NCBI GenBank assembly: GCA_001701105.1
Contig: DAAI01000038.1
Coordinates: 1 to 47,874 of the forward strand
Origin: Bacteroidales bacterium GP1
GTDB taxonomy: Bacteria > Bacteroidota > Bacteroidia > Bacteroidales > Muribaculaceae
Direction of reading: 5' to 3'
Length of the DNA stretch: 47,874 bases
Shown here: positions 27,792-34,907 of the stretch, piece after piece
Layout: every line of letters begins with the position of its first letter
How positions within the stretch are numbered: the first letter of the stretch is position 1
Position numbers and translations under genes: made by a program
Notes under the pieces: model-generated
What the model was told of the DNA's origin: nothing
Seen by the model: only the letters and a program-made list of their open reading frames with translations
The model's database searches: none

Positions 27792-27947
27792 AGTATTTTA
27801 TCTTTAATAGTTATAAATATAACGCATTTATCCCCCGGTAGGTTGACTGGACATTGGTAAATATGCCCGGTATCGCGTGAGACGCCGGATATATCAGGTT
27901 TGATTCCTAAATGAAAGCTAAATTCAAGATGAGGGCCGGGATTGGAT

Positions 27948-27978
27948 TTTGAAAAATGGGAAAAAAGTTGTAACTTTG
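27948..27978 (+). promoter_or_regulatory. Strong consensus promoter of the 6S-like RNA/aspS
   Basis: TTTG (27948-27951), a 19-nt spacer and TAACTTTG (27971-27978) match the Bacteroidetes consensus fully. The -7 box is one arm of a 9-bp inverted repeat (TAACTTTGC 27971-27979 and GCAAAGTTA 27988-27996), which overlaps the expected start site near 27984. Confidence 0.8.
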
Positions 27979-27983
27979 CGCGT

Positions 27984-28166
27984 TAAAGCAAAGTTAACCC
28001 CCGGGTCCATCAGCACAATGCCAGTCGATGATGGGGCAAATGCCGCAAGCGGGCTCTATGGAATGGTATAAATGATGTTATATCAATAATATATAGCCAT
28101 CATTCAGCCATATTGGCAAAGTGTCATGCAGTCATGGGGCCGCGCGCTGATTTTCCCGGGCTTAAT
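27984..28166 (+). ncRNA. Rod-shaped structured RNA, candidate 6S RNA
   Basis: Between the promoter and the aspS start about 180 nt fold by eye into a long rod. The closing stem pairs TTAA..CCCGGG (27994-28005) with CCCGGG.TTAA (28155-28165). Next, ATCAGC (28009-28014) pairs with GCTGAT (28146-28151). An asymmetric central bubble follows (4 nt on the 5' side, 27 nt on the 3' side), then TGCCAGT (28019-28025) with ATTGGCA (28112-28118) and GATGATGG (28027-28034) with CCATCATT (28097-28104), and A/T-rich terminal hairpins. A long hairpin with an open central bubble is the hallmark of 6S RNA, which binds RNA polymerase. The alternative is a structured aspS leader; no terminator separates it from aspS. 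The 5' and 3' ends are estimates. Confidence 0.5.
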
Positions 28167-28179
28167 CATAATTATTATC

Positions 28180-29931
28180 ATGTATAGAGATACCACGTGC
28201 GGAGAATTGCGTGCCGGCGATGCCGGGCGTCGGGTGAAACTTGCCGGATGGGTGCAGCGGGTCCGCAAAATGGGAGGCATGACTTTTCTTGACCTCCGCG
28301 ACCGTTATGGACTGACTCAGATTGTTTTCAGCGACGATTCAAATCCTGAGCTGGCTCGACAGGCCGAGAAACTCGGCCGCGAGTTCGTGGTTCAGATTGA
28401 GGGTATGGTGGCAGAGCGCCAGTCGAAAAACTCAAAACTCCCCACCGGGGATATTGAAATAATGGCCGATAGCCTTAAGGTGCTCAACAAATCGGAGATA
28501 CCTCCGTTCACTATTGAAGAAAACACAGATGGCGGCGACGACCTCCGGATGAAATATAGATATATGGATCTTCGCCGGCCGAATCTGCGTGCCAATCTCG
28601 AATTGCGTCACCGGATGGCTTTCGAGATTCGTCGTTACCTCGATTCAAAGGGATTTCTTGAGATAGAGACTCCCATATTAGTAAAATCCACTCCGGAGGG
28701 AGCCCGGGATTTCGTAGTGCCGTCGCGAATGAATCCCGGCGAGTTTTATGCCCTTCCACAGAGCCCACAGCTTTTCAAGCAGTTGCTGATGGTTTCGGGA
28801 TACGATCGTTATTTCCAGATAGCGAAGTGCTTCCGCGATGAGGATCTTCGGGCCGACCGTCAACCTGAATTTACCCAGATCGACTGCGAGATGAGTTTCG
28901 TAGAGCAGGAAGATGTGATTCAGATGTTTGAAGGATTGGTGAAGCATATCTTCAAATATGTCAAAAATATAGATTTCACGGCGCCTTTCCCTCGCATCAC
29001 ATGGCAGGAGGCTATGGAGAAATACGGCAGCGATAAGCCCGACATCCGTTTCGGCATGGAGTTCTGCGATCTAACCGACCTTGCCAAGGGTCATGGATTC
29101 TCCGTAGCGGATGAGGCGGAGCTTGTAGTCGGCATCGTGGCTCCCGGATGCGCAGGATGGAGCCGTAAGCAGACAGATGAGCTGACAGAATTCGTAAAGC
29201 GTCCGCAAGTAGGTGCGAAAGGGTTGATGTGGGTGAAATTCGAACCCGACGGAAAAATCAAAAGCTCAGTGGGCAAATTCTATACGGATGAACAGCTTAA
29301 GGCATGGGGCGAGCGCGCCGGCGCAAAAGAGGGCGATATGATGCTCATTATGGCCGGTGAGGCCATGAAGACACGCAAGCAACTATGCGAATTGCGTCTC
29401 GAAATGGGCAATCGGCTGGGACTCCGCGACAAGAATGAGTTTGCACCTCTCTGGGTGATTGATTTCCCATTGTTTGAATGGGATGAGGAGACTCAACGCT
29501 ATTATGCGATGCACCATCCCTTCACTTCCCCTAACCCCGAGGATATACCCATGCTCCGCACGGATACCGGCAAAGTTCGAGCCACGGCATATGATATCGT
29601 AGTAAACGGCACAGAACTTGGTGGCGGCTCAATCAGAATACATGACTCGAAACTCCAGGATGAAATGTTTGAGCTTCTCGGGTTTACTCCCGAACGGGCC
29701 AAAGAGCAGTTCGGCTTCCTGATGAATGCCTTTAAATACGGCGCACCGCCTCACGGCGGTCTTGCCCTCGGCTTCGACAGATTTGTATCTATTCTTGCCG
29801 GCCTTGACTCCATCCGTGATGTTATAGCCTTCCCGAAAAATAATTCCGGCCGCGACGTGATGAATGAAAGCCCGTCGCCGCTTGAGCCGGGTCAGCTGGA
29901 GGAGCTGAATCTTAAAATCACACTTGATTGA
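28180..29931 (+). CDS. aspS: Aspartyl-tRNA synthetase
   Basis: AspRS charges tRNA-Asp. The 583-aa bacterial-type enzyme has the N-terminal OB-fold (GWVQRVRKMGGMTFLDLRDRYG), class II motif 1 region (FLEIETPILVKSTPEGARDF), motif 2 (YFQIAKCFRDEDLRADRQPEFTQID), the bacterial GAD insertion (about residues 285-420) and motif 3 (GAPPHGGLALGFDRFV). The start at 28180 (M-Y-R-D-T-T) was chosen; the in-frame ATG at 28126 would lie inside the structured RNA. It overlaps no neighbour; the Nif3-like gene begins 2 nt later. Confidence 0.97.
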   Translation: MYRDTTCGELRAGDAGRRVKLAGWVQRVRKMGGMTFLDLRDRYGLTQIVFSDDSNPELARQAEKLGREFVVQIEGMVAERQSKNSKLPTGDIEIMADSLKVLNKSEIPPFTIEENTDGGDDLRMKYRYMDLRRPNLRANLELRHRMAFEIRRYLDSKGFLEIETPILVKSTPEGARDFVVPSRMNPGEFYALPQSPQLFKQLLMVSGYDRYFQIAKCFRDEDLRADRQPEFTQIDCEMSFVEQEDVIQMFEGLVKHIFKYVKNIDFTAPFPRITWQEAMEKYGSDKPDIRFGMEFCDLTDLAKGHGFSVADEAELVVGIVAPGCAGWSRKQTDELTEFVKRPQVGAKGLMWVKFEPDGKIKSSVGKFYTDEQLKAWGERAGAKEGDMMLIMAGEAMKTRKQLCELRLEMGNRLGLRDKNEFAPLWVIDFPLFEWDEETQRYYAMHHPFTSPNPEDIPMLRTDTGKVRATAYDIVVNGTELGGGSIRIHDSKLQDEMFELLGFTPERAKEQFGFLMNAFKYGAPPHGGLALGFDRFVSILAGLDSIRDVIAFPKNNSGRDVMNESPSPLEPGQLEELNLKITLD

Positions 29932-29933
29932 AA

Positions 29934-30719
29934 ATGCCTAAAGTAAAGGATATAGCTGGTGTGATCGAGGCATTTGCTCCTCTTGCCCTGCAGGAGGATT
30001 ACGACAATGCGGGCCTTCAGGTAGGAAATCCGGAGGCGGAGGTGTCGGCAGTGTTGCTTTGCCTTGATGTCACGGAAGAAGTAATCGAAGAAGCGGCTGC
30101 TCGCAGCTGTTCGATGATTGTGAGCCATCATCCTTTGATTTTTAAGGGATTGAAAAGCCTGACGGGTGCGGATGAGACTCAACGTCTCGTGCTAAAGGCT
30201 TTACGACTTGGAATAGCCGTCTACTCGGCACATACTAACCTTGATTCAACCATGGGGGGTGTGAGCTACGAAATGGCCTCACGCCTCGGCCTTACCAATA
30301 TCAGTCCTCTCGTGCCTACAGAACCCGGAGCAATGACCGGGCTTGGCGTGGTAGGGACGGTTAAGCCAACTCCGCGCCTCGAGTTTCTTCGTGGCGTAAA
30401 GGATAAATTCAAGGTACGCGCTCTGAGGTATTCAGCCGGCGCGCCGGGGCTGGTGGTGAAACGCGTGGCTCTTTGCGGCGGCTCGGGATCTTCTTTAATC
30501 AGCCGTGCAATAGAGGCCGGAGCGGATGCCTATGTCTCCGGAGATATAAAATATCACGACTTCACAACGTATGGCTGTGAGATTATCCTTGCCGATGTAG
30601 GGCATTTTGAATCAGAACTATGTGCCGAGAATATCTTCTCACGCATAATCCGCGAACGCTATCCGGAGATGGTTGTCTATTTTTCGGAAGCTGAAGCTAA
30701 TCCTGTTAAAATATTGTAA
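29934..30719 (+). CDS. Nif3-like dinuclear metal-centre protein
   Basis: A 261-aa member of the Nif3/YbgI (GTP cyclohydrolase I type 2-like) family, which forms toroidal hexamers with a two-metal site. Ligand regions are visible in SHHPLIF (residues 63-69) and SAHTNLDS near residue 98, and in the C-terminal GHFESE. The family's biochemical role is not settled. ATG 29934 is preferred to a TTG at 29928 that overlaps the aspS stop. It is followed by the zinc-ribbon coiled-coil gene, a frequent neighbour in Bacteroidetes. Confidence 0.9.
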   Translation: MPKVKDIAGVIEAFAPLALQEDYDNAGLQVGNPEAEVSAVLLCLDVTEEVIEEAAARSCSMIVSHHPLIFKGLKSLTGADETQRLVLKALRLGIAVYSAHTNLDSTMGGVSYEMASRLGLTNISPLVPTEPGAMTGLGVVGTVKPTPRLEFLRGVKDKFKVRALRYSAGAPGLVVKRVALCGGSGSSLISRAIEAGADAYVSGDIKYHDFTTYGCEIILADVGHFESELCAENIFSRIIRERYPEMVVYFSEAEANPVKIL

Positions 30720-30741
30720 AACACCAGAATAAGTCATCATT

Positions 30742-31572
30742 ATGGCCACTGAAAAGAAGAAAAACGATAAAGAGCATAGCGTAGAGGACCGTCTCAAAGC
30801 CCTCTATCAGTTACAGACCTATCTATCGGAAATCGACCGGATCCGCACTCTCCGCGGAGAGCTGCCTAACGAAGTGAAGGACCGGGAGGATGAGATAGCC
30901 CGCTATGAACTCCGCATCGCCAAGCATACTGAAGAAATCGCAGCCCTCAAGACCCTGATTAAGGAGAAGGAAGCCGATATTAATGTGCGCCGTGAAAAGA
31001 TTGAGCGTTATAACGATCAGATCAACAACGTGCGTAATAACCGGGAATTTGCGTTCCTGGAGAAAGAGCGTGAATATGAGGGGCTTGAGATAGAACTGGA
31101 TGAGAAAAATATCCGCGATGCCAATGTAAGGATAGCAGAAAAGCAGCAGCAGCTTGAGTCCGACAATGGTGAGCTTGCCGACAATCGTCATATCCTCGAG
31201 ATAAAGAAGCAAGAACTAAGCGAGATAGTATCAGAGACGAAAGAGCAAGAAGAGCAGATACGCCAGAAGGTAAAGGCTCTTGAGGAGCTGATCGATCCCT
31301 ATACTCTGGCTGCATTCAAACGGATTCGCAAGAATGCCCGCAACGGACTCGGTATCGTTACCGTACAGCGTGATGCCTGCGGAGGATGCTTCAACCGTAT
31401 CCCACCACAGCGGCAGCTCGAAATCAAGATGCACAAGAAGGTAATCGTGTGCGAATATTGCGGACGCATAATGATTGATGCTCAGCTTGCCGGCCTCGAA
31501 GATGCGGCTCCGGCTCCGGCTCCGGCAAAATCGCGTTCACGATCCAAGAAAAGCGCCTCGGCCAATTCATAA
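30742..31572 (+). CDS. Coiled-coil protein with C4 zinc ribbon
   Basis: A 276-aa cytoplasmic protein: a long charged coiled coil about residues 15-190 and a C-terminal C4 zinc ribbon (CGGCFNRIPPQ near residue 213 and CEYCGR near 235), the layout of the DUF164/CdsZ-type family. An Ala-Pro and Lys/Ser-rich tail follows. The pairing with the Nif3-like gene 22 nt upstream suggests a shared function, which remains unknown to me. Confidence 0.85.
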   Translation: MATEKKKNDKEHSVEDRLKALYQLQTYLSEIDRIRTLRGELPNEVKDREDEIARYELRIAKHTEEIAALKTLIKEKEADINVRREKIERYNDQINNVRNNREFAFLEKEREYEGLEIELDEKNIRDANVRIAEKQQQLESDNGELADNRHILEIKKQELSEIVSETKEQEEQIRQKVKALEELIDPYTLAAFKRIRKNARNGLGIVTVQRDACGGCFNRIPPQRQLEIKMHKKVIVCEYCGRIMIDAQLAGLEDAAPAPAPAKSRSRSKKSASANS

Positions 31573-31576
31573 GCAT

Positions 31577-32563
31577 ATGTGGAAATTCCATCCGATTCTC
31601 AAGGAGACCATATGGGGAGGGAGCAGGATTGCTCCCTTCAAGGGTTTGGCCGATTCCGGCAAAGCCATAGGTGAAAGTTGGGAATTGAGCGGAGTATCCG
31701 GCTCTGAATCCGTAGTTTCGGAAGGTCCTGAAGCAGGGATGACCCTTAGTAGTCTCCTCGACAAATTCGGAGATGCCATACTCGGAGAACGGAACTATAA
31801 GAAATACGGCAACCGCTTTCCTTTGCTGATAAAATTTATAGACGCCCGTCATGATTTGTCGGTGCAGGTGCATCCTGATGATGAGACGGCACATCGCCAC
31901 GGTTTGGAGAACGGCAAGACTGAAATGTGGTATGTGATGGACGGCCATCCGGGCGCCACTATAGCTAACGGATTTTCAAAATCCATACATCCTGCAGATT
32001 ATGAGAATCTCGTGACATCCGGTGAGATTGAGGCCGTCCTCAATTATGTGCCTGTCAAACCGGGTGACGTATTCCTTATCCCCGGAGGCAGGGTGCATGC
32101 CATATGTGCCGGAGTATTCGTGGCAGAGATTCAGCAAACTTCTGATGCTACTTACCGTATATATGACTACCGGCGTAAGGATGCATCAGGCAATGAGCGT
32201 GAACTCCATATTGAACTCGCACGCGAAGCCTTGAGCTTCGAGCCTATTACAGGAGCGCCTATCAAATACCATGATCGCGAAGACATTCCCGTCAATCTGA
32301 TAAAGACTCCATACTTTTCTGCCAATGTCTTGAATTTCAGCGAGGAAGTTATGAGAGATTATTCAGAGCTCGATTCTTTCGTGGCATTGGTGGTGATGGA
32401 GGGGAGCGGACGTCTTCACTGTGGCGCCGACAGAGTAAGCGATGTGCCTACGGAGATGGAAGTAAAGCAAGGCGATACGGTATTGGTATCGGCTTCGGCC
32501 AACGGATTGACCATAATTCCGGGCGATGACGGATTAAAAATGCTTGAGACATACGTGGCATGA
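31577..32563 (+). CDS. manA: Mannose-6-phosphate isomerase, class I
   Basis: Zinc-dependent isomerase that interconverts mannose 6-phosphate and fructose 6-phosphate. The 328-aa protein is the short bacterial form: MWKFHPILKETIWGG at the start, the zinc site in SVQVHPDDETAHRHG and GKTEMWYVMDG, and PGDVFLIPGGRVHAI later. The start at 31577 is 4 nt after the previous stop; the upstream ATG at 31475 lies inside that gene. It overlaps queF by 4 nt (ATGA). Its place ahead of queuosine genes is not functionally explained. Confidence 0.93.
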   Translation: MWKFHPILKETIWGGSRIAPFKGLADSGKAIGESWELSGVSGSESVVSEGPEAGMTLSSLLDKFGDAILGERNYKKYGNRFPLLIKFIDARHDLSVQVHPDDETAHRHGLENGKTEMWYVMDGHPGATIANGFSKSIHPADYENLVTSGEIEAVLNYVPVKPGDVFLIPGGRVHAICAGVFVAEIQQTSDATYRIYDYRRKDASGNERELHIELAREALSFEPITGAPIKYHDREDIPVNLIKTPYFSANVLNFSEEVMRDYSELDSFVALVVMEGSGRLHCGADRVSDVPTEMEVKQGDTVLVSASANGLTIIPGDDGLKMLETYVA

Positions 32564-33024
32564 GAACGGAAAAAGAATTGGAGGGAATATCTCTCTTAGG
32601 TAATCAGGGTGTGGAATATCCCACTGATTACGCACCCGGACTTCTGGAATGCTTTGAAAACAAACATCCCGACCGGGATTATGTGGTGCGTCTGGATTGC
32701 CCGGAGTTTACCACGCTCTGCCCGAAGACCGGACAGCCCGACTTCGGCCATATCTACATAAAATATATCCCCGACATGAAGATGGTGGAAAGCAAGAGCT
32801 TGAAACTCTATCTTTTCTCCTTCCGTAATCACGGAGATTTCCATGAGGATGTGGTAAACATCATTCTCAACGATTTATGGACCCTGATGGAACCGCGCTA
32901 CATAGAGGTATCGGGCGAATTCATGCCGAGAGGGGGAATTTCGATCCATCCATTCGCCAACAGGGCCGATGACAGGCATATGGAACTGGCCGAACAAAGG
33001 CGAAGGGAAATGCTTGATAAATGA
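32560..33024 (+). CDS. queF: 7-cyano-7-deazaguanine reductase
   Basis: QueF reduces preQ0 to preQ1 with NADPH in queuosine biosynthesis. The 154-aa protein is the single-domain type with the thioimide-forming cysteine in LCPKTGQPDFG and the QueF motif ESKSLKLYLFSFRNH. Start overlaps manA as ATGA. It opens the que cluster queF-queC-queD-queE. Confidence 0.95.
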   Translation: MRTEKELEGISLLGNQGVEYPTDYAPGLLECFENKHPDRDYVVRLDCPEFTTLCPKTGQPDFGHIYIKYIPDMKMVESKSLKLYLFSFRNHGDFHEDVVNIILNDLWTLMEPRYIEVSGEFMPRGGISIHPFANRADDRHMELAEQRRREMLDK

Positions 33025-33048
33025 AAGAAGCATAAATGATCAATTGCC

Positions 33049-33720
33049 ATGAGAGATGCAGTGATGGTGCTTAGTGGAGGGGTTGATTCCGTGACCATGC
33101 TCCATGAATATAAAGAATGGATAGCTTTAGCAGTAAGTTTTGATTACGGAAGCAATCACAATGCCCGGGAGATAGAGTGTGCGCGTTATCAGTGTGCCCT
33201 TCTTGGCATCGAGCATTTGGTGATTCCGCTCGGATTTATGCACGACCATTTTGAATCATCGCTTCTAAGTGGAAGTGAGGCTATTCCGGAAGGACATTAT
33301 TCAGCGGAGAATATGAAAAGCACGGTGGTGCCGTTCCGCAACGGCATTATGCTTGCAGCCGCGGCCGGACTTGCTGAAAGCAAGGGATTAAGCTATATAA
33401 TGATAGCCAATCATGGAGGCGACCATACTATCTATCCTGATTGTCGTCCCGGCTTCATATCCGCCATGAGCAAGGCGATTGAAGAAGGCACCTACACCAA
33501 GTCGAGAATCTACGCTCCGTATACCGACATCTCCAAGACCGATATAGTGCGTCGTGGCTTGCAGGCCGGCGTGGATTACAGCCATACATATTCATGCTAT
33601 AAAGGGGGAGAGAAGCATTGCGGCCGCTGCGGCACATGCGTAGAACGCCGGGAGGCATTTGCCTTGGCCGGGATTGAAGACCCTGTGGAGTACGCCACTC
33701 CCGATTCTCATTCCAGATAG
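33049..33720 (+). CDS. queC: 7-cyano-7-deazaguanine synthase
   Basis: QueC converts 7-carboxy-7-deazaguanine to preQ0 with ATP and ammonia. The 223-aa protein has the PP-loop SGGVDS (residues 9-14) and the C-terminal zinc site with Cys residues in YSCYKGGEKHCGRCGTC. It follows queF after 24 nt. Confidence 0.96.
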   Translation: MRDAVMVLSGGVDSVTMLHEYKEWIALAVSFDYGSNHNAREIECARYQCALLGIEHLVIPLGFMHDHFESSLLSGSEAIPEGHYSAENMKSTVVPFRNGIMLAAAAGLAESKGLSYIMIANHGGDHTIYPDCRPGFISAMSKAIEEGTYTKSRIYAPYTDISKTDIVRRGLQAGVDYSHTYSCYKGGEKHCGRCGTCVERREAFALAGIEDPVEYATPDSHSR

Positions 33721-33745
33721 TCACTAATATCATTAATCTCTTCTG

Positions 33746-34078
33746 ATGTATTACGTTAAAAAAAGACTTGAAATAAGCGCGGCTCATAGGCTCGACCTCA
33801 GCTATGAGAGTAAATGCACAAATCTGCATGGCCATAACTGGATTATAGAAGTGGAATGCAAATCGGAGGAGCTGAATGACGATGGAATGGTCGTGGATTT
33901 CTCGCATATCAAGCAACGCATAATGTCGGTCCTTGATCATAAGGTGCTCAATGAAGTTCTGCCATTTAACCCGACAGCCGAAAATATCGCACGCTGGATT
34001 GTGGATAGTGTGCAGGCATGTTATAGATGCCGGGTGATTGAGAGCGAGGGTAACGAAGCAATTTATGAGAAAGATTAA
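33746..34078 (+). CDS. queD: 6-carboxy-5,6,7,8-tetrahydropterin synthase
   Basis: QueD makes 6-carboxytetrahydropterin from dihydroneopterin triphosphate. The 110-aa protein keeps the zinc His residues in SAAHRLD and LHGHNW, the catalytic Cys in SKCTNLHGH, and the C-terminal Glu in ESEGN. It overlaps queE by 14 nt. Confidence 0.94.
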   Translation: MYYVKKRLEISAAHRLDLSYESKCTNLHGHNWIIEVECKSEELNDDGMVVDFSHIKQRIMSVLDHKVLNEVLPFNPTAENIARWIVDSVQACYRCRVIESEGNEAIYEKD

Positions 34079-34823
34079 CGAAATATTCTATTCAATCCAG
34101 GGAGAGGGTCACCACACAGGTGTGCCCTCCGTTTTTGTCCGGTTCTCAGGATGCAATCTGAGATGTCCGTTTTGCGATACGAATCACGAGGAAGGCGAAC
34201 TTCTCAGCGACGATGAAATAATCCGCAGGGTGAATCAATTCCCCCAGGCGCGGTGGATAGTGCTCACCGGTGGCGAACCCTCATTATGGATCGACGGAGC
34301 ATTTGTGCGTAAATTAAAACAATCGACGGGGAAATTAATAGCCATAGAAACCAACGGCACAAATATGGTGCCGAATGAAATAGATTGGATCACGGTAAGT
34401 CCAAAAGCGGGTATCAGTACTGTCATAGCAGAATCGGATGTAACCGGACAAACAGACAATCCCGTCTTGACGGACTCATATCAGACTCCGGAAGAGTGGA
34501 TAGACAATATATCTGTTCGCCCTAATAATCCCATTGGCGGTATGGAATCAGGTCCTACGGAAATAGATGGGAAGGATACCCCTCGAAGGGGTATACGGCT
34601 GCCTATTGCTTCTGAGCTAAAGGTCGTGGATGTTGGCCAGAATCTGGATTGGTACTTCCGCTCTCCCTGGGTTGGCCGGGTCACAATCTTCTACCTCCAG
34701 CCTTGTTATGATCCGGATCCGGCGCAATGTGCCTTGAATTTAGCACGGACAGTAGCTCGGGTTCTGGCCAATCCTAAATGGAGGCTCTCCTTGCAGACCC
34801 ACCGCTATATCGGCATAAAATAA
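34065..34823 (+). CDS. queE: 7-carboxy-7-deazaguanine synthase with an internal insertion
   Basis: QueE is a radical-SAM enzyme that makes 7-carboxy-7-deazaguanine from carboxytetrahydropterin. The 252-aa protein begins M-R-K-I-N-E-I-F-Y-S-I-Q-G-E-G, carries CNLRCPFC (CX3CX2C, residues 30-37) and LTGGEPSL, and ends with LQTHRYIGIK. Between SPK (112-114) and ELKVV (184-188) family members usually have about 10-20 residues; here there are 69, so roughly residues 117-180 (34413-34604) look inserted. The insert's DNA contains a perfect palindromic hairpin at 34576-34594. Start 34065 is chosen over 34038. Confidence 0.92.
   Translation: MRKINEIFYSIQGEGHHTGVPSVFVRFSGCNLRCPFCDTNHEEGELLSDDEIIRRVNQFPQARWIVLTGGEPSLWIDGAFVRKLKQSTGKLIAIETNGTNMVPNEIDWITVSPKAGISTVIAESDVTGQTDNPVLTDSYQTPEEWIDNISVRPNNPIGGMESGPTEIDGKDTPRRGIRLPIASELKVVDVGQNLDWYFRSPWVGRVTIFYLQPCYDPDPAQCALNLARTVARVLANPKWRLSLQTHRYIGIK
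34576..34594. repeat. Perfect 8-bp palindromic hairpin inside queE
   Basis: ATACCCCT (34576-34583), a 3-nt loop and AGGGGTAT (34587-34594) form an exact hairpin within the region of queE that has no counterpart in the usual protein. No second copy was noticed in the window. Confidence 0.6.
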
Positions 34824-34856
34824 AGTTTTCAGTTTATCTTCTAATTGAAATAATCA

Positions 34857-34886
34857 CAGGCCGGGATTCTCAGTAATCCCGGCCTG
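34857..34886. terminator. Bidirectional terminator hairpin between queE and the repeat protein gene
   Basis: A perfect 12-bp inverted repeat (CAGGCCGGGATT 34857-34868, AATCCCGGCCTG 34875-34886) with a 6-nt loop lies between two convergent genes. The flanks are A/T rich in both directions but without long T-runs. Confidence 0.75.
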
Positions 34887-34907
34887 CAATCAATATTAGA
34901 TGCTTGC

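Noticed and set aside
28000..28179. T-box riboswitch upstream of aspS
   Set aside because: The conserved T-box sequence and a terminator/antiterminator pair are not seen; the structure is a long rod instead.
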